From Clostridia bacterium (GTDB taxonomy: Bacteria > Bacillota > Clostridia > TANB77 > CAG-508): a DNA stretch of 57,616 bases. Below the pieces are notes generated by a model. The model had not been told where the DNA came from. It was given only the letters and a program-made list of their open reading frames with translations, and searched no databases. Shown here in pieces: positions 35,133 to 44,174 of the stretch. A program made the translations under genes and the position numbers. Numbering within the stretch: position 1 is the stretch's first letter; each line of letters starts with the position of its first letter. The stretch lies in the NCBI GenBank assembly GCA_017479865.1, contig JAFVBS010000022.1, positions 1 through 57,616 of the forward strand. Direction: 5' to 3'.

Positions 35133-36212
35133 TTATATAATTTTTCCGCCGCCTAGGACAACATCATCTAAGTAAAATACCACAGACTGTCCCGGGGTAA
35201 TAGCTCTTTGTGGTTCTTCAAATGTTACTTGGGCTACTTTAGCGCCATCCTCTTCGGTAACACTGAGAGTTGCTTTTGCCTCTGGTGCTCTATAGCGAAC
35301 TTTTGCCATAATTTCTATTGGCTTTGATAAATCCATATCTAATAAAAAGTTGAGGTCATTGGCATAAAGCTCTTTGGTATATAATTCTTGCTCAGTACCT
35401 ACTACTAGTTCATTGCTTTCTGGTATTAATTGTAGCACATAAAGTGGTTCCGCATAGGAAATGCCAAGTCCTTTTCTTTGTCCCACGGTATAATAAATTA
35501 GCCCTTCATGCTGTCCTAAAACCGTTCCATCCTTTAATACAATATTTCCCTTTTGAGAAGATATTTTGGCTCTTTGCGTTAAAAATTTTCCATAATTATT
35601 GTCAGGAATAAAACATACCTCTTGACTATCTTTTTTATGGGCTACTTTTAATTCATACTGCTCTGCTATTTTTCTAACTTCGTCTTTACTTGTAAAATGT
35701 TCTAAAGGAAATACCATCTTTGGCAGCACTTCTTTAGGAATACTATATAAAAAATAAGTCTGGTCCTTTTTTCTTGCCTCTGATTTTCGTAGTACATAGC
35801 TATGATACTTTTCAGAATACTCTATCTTAGCATAGTGCCCTGTAGAAATATATTCGCACCCTAGTTCCAAAGCTTTTTGATAGAAGGTTCCAAATTTTAA
35901 ATACTTGTTACACTCTATACAAGGATTTGGCGTTTTACAGGTTTGATAACAATGCACAAAATCATCAATGACATATTTTTGAAAATCTTCCTCACAATTT
36001 AAGGTATAGTGTGGAATTTCTAATTTATCACATACTCTTTTGGCATCATAAGTAGCACTAAAAGAGCAGCACCCACCCTCTACCTCTGGACATTCTTTAT
36101 CTTCCCATAATTTCATGGTTGCTCCAATTACTTCATATCCTGATTCTTTTAATAAAATGGCTGAGACGGAGCTATCTACCCCCCCGCTCATGCCTAATAA
36201 TACTTTTTTCAT
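35133..36212 (-). CDS. mnmA: tRNA-specific 2-thiouridylase MnmA
   Basis: 359 residues: PP-loop GMSGGVDSS at the N terminus, the catalytic cysteine pair in NPCIECNKYLKFG (about 100) and DSQEVCFIPD (about 196), and the C-terminal beta-barrel with GQSVVFYLDDVVLGGG. It adds sulphur to U34 of Lys, Glu and Gln tRNAs. Its ATG overlaps the aspS stop by 4 nt (ATGA), so they are translationally coupled. No iscS/cymR is adjacent, unlike in Bacillus. Confidence 0.96.
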   Translation of the reverse strand: MKKVLLGMSGGVDSSVSAILLKESGYEVIGATMKLWEDKECPEVEGGCCSFSATYDAKRVCDKLEIPHYTLNCEEDFQKYVIDDFVHCYQTCKTPNPCIECNKYLKFGTFYQKALELGCEYISTGHYAKIEYSEKYHSYVLRKSEARKKDQTYFLYSIPKEVLPKMVFPLEHFTSKDEVRKIAEQYELKVAHKKDSQEVCFIPDNNYGKFLTQRAKISSQKGNIVLKDGTVLGQHEGLIYYTVGQRKGLGISYAEPLYVLQLIPESNELVVGTEQELYTKELYANDLNFLLDMDLSKPIEIMAKVRYRAPEAKATLSVTEEDGAKVAQVTFEEPQRAITPGQSVVFYLDDVVLGGGKII

Positions 36213-37972
36213 CTTTTTTCCTCAATTACTTGAATATGCACATCATCAAGCTGCTTTTTGCTTACTTTGCTTGGTGCTCTCATGAGTAAGTCCCTTGCTT
36301 TTTTATTTTTAGGAAAAGCAATCACTTCACGAATATTTTTGCTATCTGCTACCAACATTACCATTCTGTCTAAGCCTGGTGCAGCACCTGCATGTGGTGG
36401 TGTTCCATATTGGAATGCATGATAGAGTGCCCCAAATCGATTTTTTACTTCGTCTTCTGAATATCCTGCAATTTCAAAGGCTTTTACCATGAGCTCTGGG
36501 TCATGATTTCTCACTGCTCCTGATGCTACCTCATAGCCATTGCATACAACATCATATTGATATGCTAAAATTTCAAGAGGGTCTTTGGTAGTTAATGCCT
36601 CCATTCCTCCTTGTGGCATTGAAAATGGATTATGGTTAAAATCGATGGTTCCTTCGTCTGATAATTCATACATTGGAAAGTCTACAATATAGCATAGACG
36701 ATATACATTTTTTTCTAGTAAATCTAAACGATTTACTAATTCAATACGAATCGCTCCCGCTATTTTTTGTACTGTTTTGAATTCATCTGCCATGAAAAAT
36801 ACTGCTGTATTTTCTTTCATGCCAATTTGCTCTTGTAATTTTGCTTGTACTTCTGGAGTAATAAATTTTGCAATTCCTCCTGAAATAGTATTATTTTCAT
36901 CTACTTTTACCCACGCTAACCCTTTGGCACCTACTTCTTGTGTAGCAAACTCGGTCATACTATCAAAAAATTTTCTTCCTTGAGCTGCTCCTTTTGGTAC
37001 CACAATAGCTTTAACTGTTTTGCCCTTAAAAGCATTAAAGTCTACATTGTCAAAGATAGCTGTTACATCTTGAATGATAAGTGGATTTCTCAAGTCTGGT
37101 TTGTCACTTCCGTATTTTTCCATCGCCTCTAAGTAAGGAATTCGAGTAAATGGTGCTTCATCTACTTTCCAGTTGGTATGTGTTTTAAATACTGTAGTAA
37201 AAATTTCAGCCAATATCTTTAATACATCCTCCTGCTCTGCAAAACTCATTTCAAAGTCCAATTGATAGAATTCACCCGGTGCCCTGTCTGCCCTAGGGTC
37301 TTCGTCGCGAAAGCATGGTGCAATTTGATAATATTTATCAAACCCTGACACCATCAACAATTGCTTAAATTGTTGTGGCGCTTGTGGAAGGGCATAAAAT
37401 TCTCCTGCGTGCAATCTGCTTGGTACTAAATAATCCCTTGCCCCTTCCGGAGAAGAGTTTGCCAAAATTGGAGTTTGTATTTCAGTAAATCCTAATTCAT
37501 CCATCTTCCTACGAAGTGTTTTCATCACTTCACTTCTTAACAGAATGGTTTGATGTAGTTTGTCATTCCTTAAATCTAAAAAGCGGTATTCAAGCCTTAA
37601 ATCCTCTTTTACTTCTCCTACTTTTTCAGAATTTACTTCAAATGGTAATACATTTTTGCATTTTCCCAATATTTGTATTTTTGTTGCCTCTATTTCAATT
37701 TCGCCAGTTGGAATTTTTGTATTTTTATTGGTTCTTTCAATGACAGTACCTACTACTTGAATAACACATTCTGTTACAATTCCTTCTATCATTTTTTGAT
37801 TAATATTTTGGTTTTCTGCAGAAATAACAATTTGAGTAACTCCAAATTGATCTCGTAAATCGATAAATAGCATGGAACCCAAGTTTCTTATTTTTTGTAC
37901 CCAACCTGCTAATGTTACTTCTTCTCCCACATTTTGAATTCTTAACTCTCCACAATTGTGATTTCTATACAT
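36209..37972 (-). CDS. aspS: aspartate-tRNA ligase
   Basis: 587 residues, bacterial-type AspRS. An N-terminal OB anticodon domain, class II motifs (FRDEDPRADRAPGEFYQLD as motif 2, GAAPGLDRMVML as motif 3) and an inserted GAD domain (about 290-420) are visible. GatCAB is encoded in the same window. If no AsnRS exists elsewhere, this enzyme could feed the transamidation route; that cannot be judged here. A promoter lies at 38010-38038. Confidence 0.96.
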   Translation of the reverse strand: MYRNHNCGELRIQNVGEEVTLAGWVQKIRNLGSMLFIDLRDQFGVTQIVISAENQNINQKMIEGIVTECVIQVVGTVIERTNKNTKIPTGEIEIEATKIQILGKCKNVLPFEVNSEKVGEVKEDLRLEYRFLDLRNDKLHQTILLRSEVMKTLRRKMDELGFTEIQTPILANSSPEGARDYLVPSRLHAGEFYALPQAPQQFKQLLMVSGFDKYYQIAPCFRDEDPRADRAPGEFYQLDFEMSFAEQEDVLKILAEIFTTVFKTHTNWKVDEAPFTRIPYLEAMEKYGSDKPDLRNPLIIQDVTAIFDNVDFNAFKGKTVKAIVVPKGAAQGRKFFDSMTEFATQEVGAKGLAWVKVDENNTISGGIAKFITPEVQAKLQEQIGMKENTAVFFMADEFKTVQKIAGAIRIELVNRLDLLEKNVYRLCYIVDFPMYELSDEGTIDFNHNPFSMPQGGMEALTTKDPLEILAYQYDVVCNGYEVASGAVRNHDPELMVKAFEIAGYSEDEVKNRFGALYHAFQYGTPPHAGAAPGLDRMVMLVADSKNIREVIAFPKNKKARDLLMRAPSKVSKKQLDDVHIQVIEEKR

Positions 37973-38009
37973 ATTTTCTGTTCCTCTTTTCTCGTTTCAT
38001 TTCCCGTCT

Positions 38010-38038
38010 ATTATACACCTATTTTTGCTCAGTAGCAA
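38010..38038 (-). promoter_or_regulatory. aspS-mnmA promoter
   Basis: Minus strand: TTGCTA (38033-38038), 17-nt spacer, TATAAT (38010-38015). No T-box is seen in the short leader. Confidence 0.72.
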
Positions 38039-38044
38039 CAAAAA

Positions 38045-38077
38045 TCAAAAAAGTAGCCTGTATTTTTACAAACTACT
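38045..38077 (-). terminator. hpf terminator
   Basis: AGTAGTTTGTA and TACAGGCTACT form a stem around AAAA, followed by T6 on the minus strand. Confidence 0.75.
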
Positions 38078-38087
38078 CTTTGTTTTG

Positions 38088-38618
38088 TTATGCTTCTGGT
38101 TCAACTAATCCAAAGTTTTTGCCATCTTTTAAACGATAAATTACATTTACTTTTCCATTTTCAAGGTTAATGAATGTTAAAAATTTATCTTGTGGTCTTT
38201 CCTCTAGTTTTAGTTTAGCATCTTCTGGTGATAATGGCTTGATGTCATAGTATAGAGTTTTGATAATTTCTCCTACAATTTCATGTTCTTCTTCTCTTGC
38301 CATTTCTTTCACACGAATTGATTCTGTCATGTTTTGTTGGTCTTTTTTGGTTTTCATTTTTCTAATTTGACCTTCTAAAATGTCAATATCCTTATCAATA
38401 GAAGCATATAAATCTCGATGTGCTGTTACTGCTCTGAAGCGGTTTGTTGGTGTTTTTACTTCCATCTCTGCTACTTGCATTCCACCCTCTGTTTTGATGG
38501 TTGCTGTTACATCAAGTTCTTCTCCGAAATATTTGGTTACTCTTTCCGCTTTCTTTTCAATATACTCTTTGATGGCTTCTGTAGCCTTTAGTTCCTTGCC
38601 TACTATTTTAATATTCAT
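38088..38618 (-). CDS. hpf: ribosome hibernation-promoting factor, long form
   Basis: 176 residues: an N-terminal S30AE domain (about 1-100) and a C-terminal dimerisation domain (about 120-176, ending NVIYRLKDGKNFGLVEPE), i.e. the long HPF that makes 100S ribosome dimers in stationary phase. GGAAGGAG precedes the start. It has its own promoter at 38665-38693. Its untranslated leader is duplicated about 400 nt upstream in front of an orphan gene fragment. Confidence 0.94.
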   Translation of the reverse strand: MNIKIVGKELKATEAIKEYIEKKAERVTKYFGEELDVTATIKTEGGMQVAEMEVKTPTNRFRAVTAHRDLYASIDKDIDILEGQIRKMKTKKDQQNMTESIRVKEMAREEEHEIVGEIIKTLYYDIKPLSPEDAKLKLEERPQDKFLTFINLENGKVNVIYRLKDGKNFGLVEPEA

Positions 38619-38664
38619 TTGTCATTTCTCCTTCCATTTTTTCTTATTTTGTATTGATAAGGTT

Positions 38665-38693
38665 ATTATATATGTTTTTATTTTCATTTTCAA
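38665..38693 (-). promoter_or_regulatory. hpf promoter
   Basis: Minus strand: TTGAAA (38688-38693), 17-nt spacer, TATAAT (38665-38670). Confidence 0.7.
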
Positions 38694-38768
38694 GTACCCT
38701 ATGAAATTTCATAATGAATAGAGACCATAATACAAATTTGCTTAGGTTTACTTGAGAATTTCTGTACT

Positions 38769-39026
38769 CTACTTGCCAAGCTTCCATGTGTCTCCGACCT
38801 TTTCGGTTAATTTAACTCCAGATTCTAGAGAAACTACAGGACGGACACCGCGAGAGTTGTAGTTGTTCGCTATGCCTTTAGATAAGAACACATCGCTGGC
38901 GTTCACGTTGCCACTATACACACCTCGCATCTCGAAGCCCGCCAAGCCGTCTCCACGGCAAGCAACTGCGCGCGAAGCAAGCCAGTAGTTTGCGTTTGAG
39001 CTTCCATCATCTTTATATTTTAACAT
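38769..39026 (-). pseudogene. orphan C-terminal fragment of a surface/pseudopilin-type domain protein
   Basis: 85 residues (MLKYKDDGSSNANYWLAS...). The body YWLASRAV...GVYSGNV...SRGVRPVVSLESGVKL is the C-terminal domain pattern seen in large families of secreted or pilin-like proteins of gut Clostridia, normally preceded by 150 or more residues with an N-terminal prepilin or signal segment, all missing here. It keeps a start codon, GGAAGGA ribosome site and promoter (39167-39196), so a short product could be made. It lacks any export signal. Either a decayed remnant or a silent sequence cassette. GC content is visibly higher than its neighbours, suggesting a different origin. Confidence 0.6.
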
Positions 39027-39166
39027 TTGTTTTCCTTCCATTTTTTTCTATTTTGTATTTTTTGTTCTTTAACTGGTAAAAGAACTTTAAGCTTTTGTAC
39101 TTACAGTCGCAACATTTTTAAGCTTTGTTATCTTTTGTGTTCTCCTCTTTTTACCTTTCTTATTCG

Positions 39167-39196
39167 ATTGTACCACTGGCTTTGCACCATTGTCAA
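39167..39196 (-). promoter_or_regulatory. promoter reading into the orphan fragment
   Basis: Minus strand: TTGACA (39191-39196), 18-nt spacer, TACAAT (39167-39172). The leader of about 130 nt contains a GTTCTTT/AAAGAAC hairpin near 39065-39088. Apart from this and the plus-strand promoter at 39341, I see nothing else in the gap 39043-39414. Confidence 0.65.
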
Positions 39197-39340
39197 TACT
39201 TATCGCAAAATGTCATGCAATTGTAACATTGTAATATTGGCAAGCTATTAATCATCTTTGATATACTTTAAGCCCATGCGATCAGGTTCTTTTATGGGAC
39301 TACCGTTGCATGTTGCTAAAAAAAAGAATGGAAGCATTAT

Positions 39341-39369
39341 TTGACGAAATTTACATAAGGTGATATAAT
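39341..39369 (+). promoter_or_regulatory. promoter of the 75-residue gene
   Basis: TTGACG (39341-39346), exactly 17 nt, TATAAT (39364-39369): one of the best housekeeping promoters in the window. Confidence 0.78.
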
Positions 39370-39414
39370 AAAGCTAGTAGTCTAAAAGACTCATTTGAAA
39401 AAGGAGATTATATT

Positions 39415-39642
39415 ATGAGAACAAATCATGCAGTTTGTCCCCTTTACCTTTGGCATCCCACGCTCACCACTTCTGCACCCTATTTCAAAGTCAACATTCG
39501 GCTTAACGAAGTTTCCACCGTGGACCAGATTTTGAGAAAGCAGATGAATGCCAAATATAATCTTGACAGAAATCTGTATGAATTTCCTGACCGTAACCAC
39601 TTTGCTCTTGCACTTGAAAGAATTACCAATTTCATTGAGTAA
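39415..39642 (+). CDS. small protein, unknown function
   Basis: 75 residues, starting MRTNHAVCPLYLWHP after AAGGAGA. Soluble, no membrane segment. The N-terminal half is Pro/Thr/His-rich with one Cys; the C-terminal half looks helical (LRKQMNAKYNLDRNLYEF, ALALERITNFIE). No family recognised. A near-consensus promoter, ribosome site and terminator (39650) define a complete monocistronic unit, so it is probably a real, well-expressed gene. Confidence 0.65.
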   Translation: MRTNHAVCPLYLWHPTLTTSAPYFKVNIRLNEVSTVDQILRKQMNAKYNLDRNLYEFPDRNHFALALERITNFIE

Positions 39643-39649
39643 TCTCCGC

Positions 39650-39688
39650 AAAAAGGGGTGCACTTCATTTTGAGGTCACTCCCTTTTT
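39650..39688 (+). terminator. terminator of the 75-residue gene
   Basis: AAAAAGGGGTG (39650-39660) pairs with CACTCCCTTTTT (39677-39688), one mismatch, ending in T5. Confidence 0.78.
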
Positions 39689-39728
39689 AAAAAAATTGAT
39701 AAAGAAAAACCGTTCCATTTTTCCATTT

Positions 39729-40715
39729 TTATTCAAAAGTGCTTCCTGCCGGAATGGTATTGCCCCTTAAAAAGTCAGCTGTTGCCATTTTCTTTGCATT
39801 TTCTGCTTGCACTTCTATTATTTCTAAAGCTCCTTCTTTTGCTTTTATCCATAGTCCCTGCTTGCTGTCAGCAAATAAAACCGTTCCTGGGGTAATATCT
39901 TTTAATTTATAGGCATATGGTTCCATTTCAGGAAATTCTGCTAATAATTGCGCCTCTGTATAAGCTTTAGCTCTCCAAAATTTAAGCTTTTTTCCCTCTA
40001 AAAAGCTATAGGCACCCATGATAGGGTTCAGACCTCGAATTAAGTTTTTAATTTCTACTGCAGTCTTTGTTTTCCAATCAATTTTTGCCATTTCTTTTTG
40101 TAACATTGGCGCCATAGTGTAATTTTCACCCTGCTTTTCTCTTGGGGCTTTTCCTTCTTTGATTAAGCTAACTGTCTTTAGCAATAATTGCCCTCCTATT
40201 ATACTTAGGCACTCCCAAAGCTCTCCTGTGGTTTCTTCTTCTGCTATTGACACTTCTTCTTTTAAAATCATATCACCTGTATCCATACCAGCATCCATAT
40301 ACATGGTAGTAATGCCAGTTACCTTATCCCCATTGAGAACAGCCCACTGAATTGGTGCTGCTCCACGATATTTTGGAAGCAAAGACCCATGTACATTGAT
40401 GCAGCCTAATGGTGGAATGTCTAACAACTCTTGTGGCAAAATTTTGCCATAAGCTACCACACAAATTAAATCAGGTGCTAGGTTCTTTACTGTTTCTAAA
40501 AATTCATTATTGTTTCTCACTTTTGTAGGCTGATATACTGGTAAGTTTTTTTCTAAAGCATATTGCTTCACAGGAGAAACATTAAGTTTCATTCCTCTGC
40601 CCTGTGGCTTATCGGGATTGGTTACCACACCAATCACATTTTCTCCCGCTTCATATAAAGCTTGCAAAGACTCCTTTGCAAAGTCTGGTGTTCCCATAAA
40701 TAGAATTTTGAGCAT
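39729..40715 (-). CDS. fmt: methionyl-tRNA formyltransferase
   Basis: 328 residues. An N-terminal Rossmann formyltransferase domain with the catalytic stretch NVHGSLLPKYRGAAPIQWA (Asn-His) and MDAGMDTGDM, and a C-terminal OB domain (about 210-328). It formylates initiator Met-tRNA. The start MLKILFMGTPDFA at 40715 follows AAAGGAAAG; an earlier Met is weaker. It follows def after 42 nt, the classical priA-def-fmt order. Confidence 0.96.
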   Translation of the reverse strand: MLKILFMGTPDFAKESLQALYEAGENVIGVVTNPDKPQGRGMKLNVSPVKQYALEKNLPVYQPTKVRNNNEFLETVKNLAPDLICVVAYGKILPQELLDIPPLGCINVHGSLLPKYRGAAPIQWAVLNGDKVTGITTMYMDAGMDTGDMILKEEVSIAEEETTGELWECLSIIGGQLLLKTVSLIKEGKAPREKQGENYTMAPMLQKEMAKIDWKTKTAVEIKNLIRGLNPIMGAYSFLEGKKLKFWRAKAYTEAQLLAEFPEMEPYAYKLKDITPGTVLFADSKQGLWIKAKEGALEIIEVQAENAKKMATADFLRGNTIPAGSTFE

Positions 40716-40757
40716 GTCTCTTTCCTTTCTTATTTTTTGATTTATCATGAAAATAAT

Positions 40758-41240
40758 TTAAGAATTTTCTTCTGGCTCTATATATTGCAATGTTCCTGGA
40801 ATGATTTTATCAACAAACAAAATACCGTCTAAATGGTCTACTTCATGAGCAATGGCTTGTGCTAACAATTTGTCTGCTTTTATTTTAATTTTTTTGCCAT
40901 TTTCGTCTAGTGCTTCAATGGTTACTTTCGCAGGTCTGATAATTTTTGCAAATTCATTTGGAAAACTTAGGCAACCTTCTTCTACTTCCTGTTCTCCCTC
41001 TTGCTTTAAAATTTTTGGGTTGACTAGTTTGATTGGTCCTTTATCATCATACAAGTCAATAACAACTAAACGTTTTAACAATCCAATTTGGGGAGCTGAC
41101 AAACCAACTCCGTTATAATGATGCATTGTTTCTACCATGTCATCTAAAATTTCTCTAATTTTATCATTGACTTCGTCTACTTCTTTTGATTTTTTTCTTA
41201 GAATTTCGTCTCCTTCTTCTCTTATTATTCTAATAGCCAT
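40758..41240 (-). CDS. def: peptide deformylase
   Basis: 160 residues with all three metal-site motifs: GVGLSAPQIG, EEGCLSFP (Cys ligand) and HEVDH (two His plus catalytic Glu). It removes the formyl group from nascent chains. The start MAIRIIREEGDE at 41240 follows AAAGGAG. It lies between priA and fmt; a REP-like repeat (41276) separates it from priA. Confidence 0.96.
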   Translation of the reverse strand: MAIRIIREEGDEILRKKSKEVDEVNDKIREILDDMVETMHHYNGVGLSAPQIGLLKRLVVIDLYDDKGPIKLVNPKILKQEGEQEVEEGCLSFPNEFAKIIRPAKVTIEALDENGKKIKIKADKLLAQAIAHEVDHLDGILFVDKIIPGTLQYIEPEENS

Positions 41241-41275
41241 GTTTGTCTCCTTTCTTTTCATTTTTCAATCTCATC

Positions 41276-41300
41276 AACCTGCTTTTGGAAGGTGTCCCTA
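41276..41300. repeat. REP-like repeat (family 1), copy i
   Basis: AACCTGCTTTTGGAAGGTGT then CCCTA, between priA and def, directly before the priA stop on the minus strand. Confidence 0.82.
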
Positions 41301-41305
41301 AAAAC

Positions 41306-43565
41306 CTAAAACATGTTGTTTGGGTTTAAATCGATATTTACGCGATTATCGCTGTTTTTGCTTTCTTGCATTGTTTCGTATTGTGCTAGTACACTATTGA
41401 TGAGTTCCATAATTTTATCATTAAACTGACATTTAATAATCATGCGGTAGCGATATTGGTTTTTTATTTTATCAATTGGGGCCGGAACCCCATTGTATAA
41501 AATAATTTTCCAATTTTCTTGTAGCACTCTCTTTTTTAAATAGGCATGTAACTGATTGGTAATTTTTAAAGCTGTTTCTTTTTGTTTGCTACTCACACTT
41601 ATCATTATTATATCGCAAAATGGCGGATATTTCAACTGTTTTCTAATGCTCAATTCTGTTTTGTAAAATAAATAGTAATCTTGTTTTTGAGCACATTCAA
41701 TACTAAAATTATCTGGATTGTAGGTTTGTATCATCACCCTTCCCGCCATGTTTTCTTCACGTCCTGCACGGCCCGCTACCTGTGTTAAAATTTGAAAAGT
41801 CTTTTCATTGGCTCTAAAGTCCTCAATATTTAAACTACTATCTGCAGCAATTACTCCTACTAAAGTCACTTTTGGAAAATGATGTCCTTTGACCACCATT
41901 TGTGTACCAATTAAAATATCGATGTCATCATTTTTAAATTGATTTAAAATTTCTTCATGGGAATTCTTTTTATTAACGGTATCAACATCCATACGAATAG
42001 TTTTGGCTGTTGGGAATAGGCTATGAATTTGCTGTTCCAGCTTTTGCGTTCCTGCTCCAAAGTATCGAATATGACTACTATGGCACTCAGGGCAATTGGT
42101 TAGCATTTTTGTTTCATAGCCACAATAATGGCATTTTAATTTGTTATCACTCGCATGATAGGTGAGAGTAATATCACAATTTTTGCATTTTGCCGTATAC
42201 CCACAATCTCGGCACATCACAAAAGTAGAAAATCCTCTACGGTTTAAAAACAAAATAGTTTGTTGTTTGTGGTCTAAGTTATATTGAATTGCTTCTTGCA
42301 GTTCTCCACTGATCATTGTTTTATTACCACTAGCTAATTCTTTTCTTAAATCCACAATGGTAACAGTTGGCAAGTTCGCATGATTTGCGCGTTTACTTAA
42401 GGTTAGCAAAGTAGTATTTTGTTTTTCCGCCTGGTAGTATGACCCTAAATCAGGAGTGGCACTTCCTAATACTAATGGAATGTTATTTTCTTTTGCCAAA
42501 TATCTTGCTACCTCTTTTGCTTGATATTTGGGCGACATTTCTGATTTATAGGAAGAATCATGTTCCTCATCAATAATAATTAGCCCTAAGTCTTGCACAG
42601 GAGCGAAAATAGCAGAACGTGCTCCAATTACTACTTTTGCTTTTCCACTTTTAATTTTGTTCCACTGGTCATATCTTTCCCCTACTGAAAGTTTACTATG
42701 CAATACTGCAATTTTTTCTTCTCCAAAACGACTTAAAAATCGATCCACAGTTTGAGGTGTTAACGAAATTTCGGGAACTAGCATGATACTTGTTTTATTT
42801 TCTTGTAACGCTTTTTCAATAAGTTGCAAATATACCTCTGTTTTTCCGTGATCCTGTTACGCCAAACAGTAAAAATTCGGAAAATAAATGGTCTTCCATT
42901 GCCTCTGCAATTTGCTCATATGCCTGCTGTTGTTCTTCTGTTAATGTTAAATTTTGTGTTTTTGTTATCTCTTTATGCAAAAACGGATTTCTTTCTACTT
43001 GCTTTTCTACCATTTCAAGGTATCCATTTTTGACTAATGTTTGTAATACCGATTTGCTTACATCTACAAACATTTCTAAGTCAGATGCGGGAGCTCCTTC
43101 ATTTTCCATTAAAAAACGAAGCGCTCGAATTTGTTTTTCTGATTTAATTGCTTTCTCTTCGATTGCTTGTTCAATTGCTTCACTGCTTTTTGCTAAATAA
43201 AGAAAGAATGCATTTTTTTCTTTCACTCTATTTTCCATAATTTTCGTTGTAGTTCCTGGTGGAAGCATGAGTTTAATGCAGTCTGAAAGGTTACAAAAAT
43301 ATCTTTTTGCCATCCATTTTGCAAGTTCAACTTTCTGCTCTAAAATGGCATGCTCATCTTCTACTTGCGCAATTTTTTTTAATTGGTAAGGAGAGGTTTC
43401 TTGAAAAGAAACGATTACTCCTTCCTCAATTTGTTTGCGGTTTCCAAATGGCACTAAAATACGGCTACCAATGCTTACATTGCTAACCATATTTTCTGGT
43501 ACTAAGTAATCAAATACTCGATTTAATTGTTTTGCATTACTGTTTAAAATAACCTGAGCTATCAT
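41306..43565 (-). pseudogene. priA: primosomal protein N' (PriA), interrupted by a frameshift
   Basis: Two adjoining frames together make a PriA of about 752 residues, normal length. The first (43565 to about 42849) holds the 3'BD and winged-helix parts; the second (about 42847 to 41306) holds the helicase with DEEHDSSYK, the eight-cysteine zinc block (CRDCGYTAKCKNCD...CHYCG...CPEC) and the C-terminal domain. They are split within the P-loop: the first frame reads FGVTGS then RKNRG, whereas one base less in CAC (42848-42850) gives the expected GSGKTEVYLQ. PriA restarts collapsed forks and is normally important for viability, so either a recent mutation or a sequence error. It is first of priA-def-fmt. 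Confidence 0.88.
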
Positions 43566-43631
43566 GAACCTTTCTTCTTTCTTTTTGTATTTATCATATC
43601 AAAAACATTCATGAAAAGCAAGTCAGGTTTT

Positions 43632-44084
43632 TCATCTTCTTCGATAACATGGATATGTGTTGCTGATGCATCTTGATTCTATTGCCCTTGGTGATGTAAT
43701 ACAAGTGTTGTCACTATTCATCGTAACCATTGTTGTTGGGCTAGTGTTATTAATAGTAAGAGGTCTATTGGTGGTAATATCTTCCTCATCATCGTCGTCA
43801 TTGTCATCATCATCATTGTCATGTTTTCGTCTGCGACAACAACGTTTTAATAATTTTAATAGTCGACAAATAAATTTAACTAACACAGCCGTTACATAAG
43901 CTAAAATGGTATAAAGAATAGCAAATACTAAAAAACTTGCATCAAACGCAGCAAAGGTAACAATTAAGTATATAGCGAAGAAGGTAGCTGCTACTAGTAG
44001 TGGATTTCTTAAAACTTTTTGAAGAACAATTGCTAGAAGAATAGTAGCAACAGGAAGTGCGAAAAATACTAATAAAACGTTCAT
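43632..44084 (-). CDS. DUF2651 (YbeF-like) membrane protein with acidic tail
   Basis: 150 residues. The first 75 (MNVLLVFFALPVATILLAIV...) form three or so membrane segments, including the FLIVTFAAFDASFLVFAILYT-type pattern of the DUF2651/YbeF family. Then a basic patch (KRCCRRRKH), an acidic run (DNDDDDNDDDDEE), and a Thr/Asn/Ser tail of about 50 residues ending CYRRR. The tail reads like newly gained coding sequence: its codons are repetitive (GAT/GAC tract). Function unknown. Confidence 0.72.
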   Translation of the reverse strand: MNVLLVFFALPVATILLAIVLQKVLRNPLLVAATFFAIYLIVTFAAFDASFLVFAILYTILAYVTAVLVKFICRLLKLLKRCCRRRKHDNDDDDNDDDDEEDITTNRPLTINNTSPTTMVTMNSDNTCITSPRAIESRCISNTYPCYRRR

Positions 44085-44174
44085 TATTGTTTCTCCTTTC
44101 GACTAGTATATCATATGTGAGTATGGTTGTTATTGTGACTAAGTTATTGTCGAAAGGTTCTATTGTAATTTAAT

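Noticed and set aside
41306..43565. Two separate genes in place of priA
   Set aside because: The two frames meet in the middle of the Walker A motif and together give one normal-length PriA, so a frameshift is the simpler reading.
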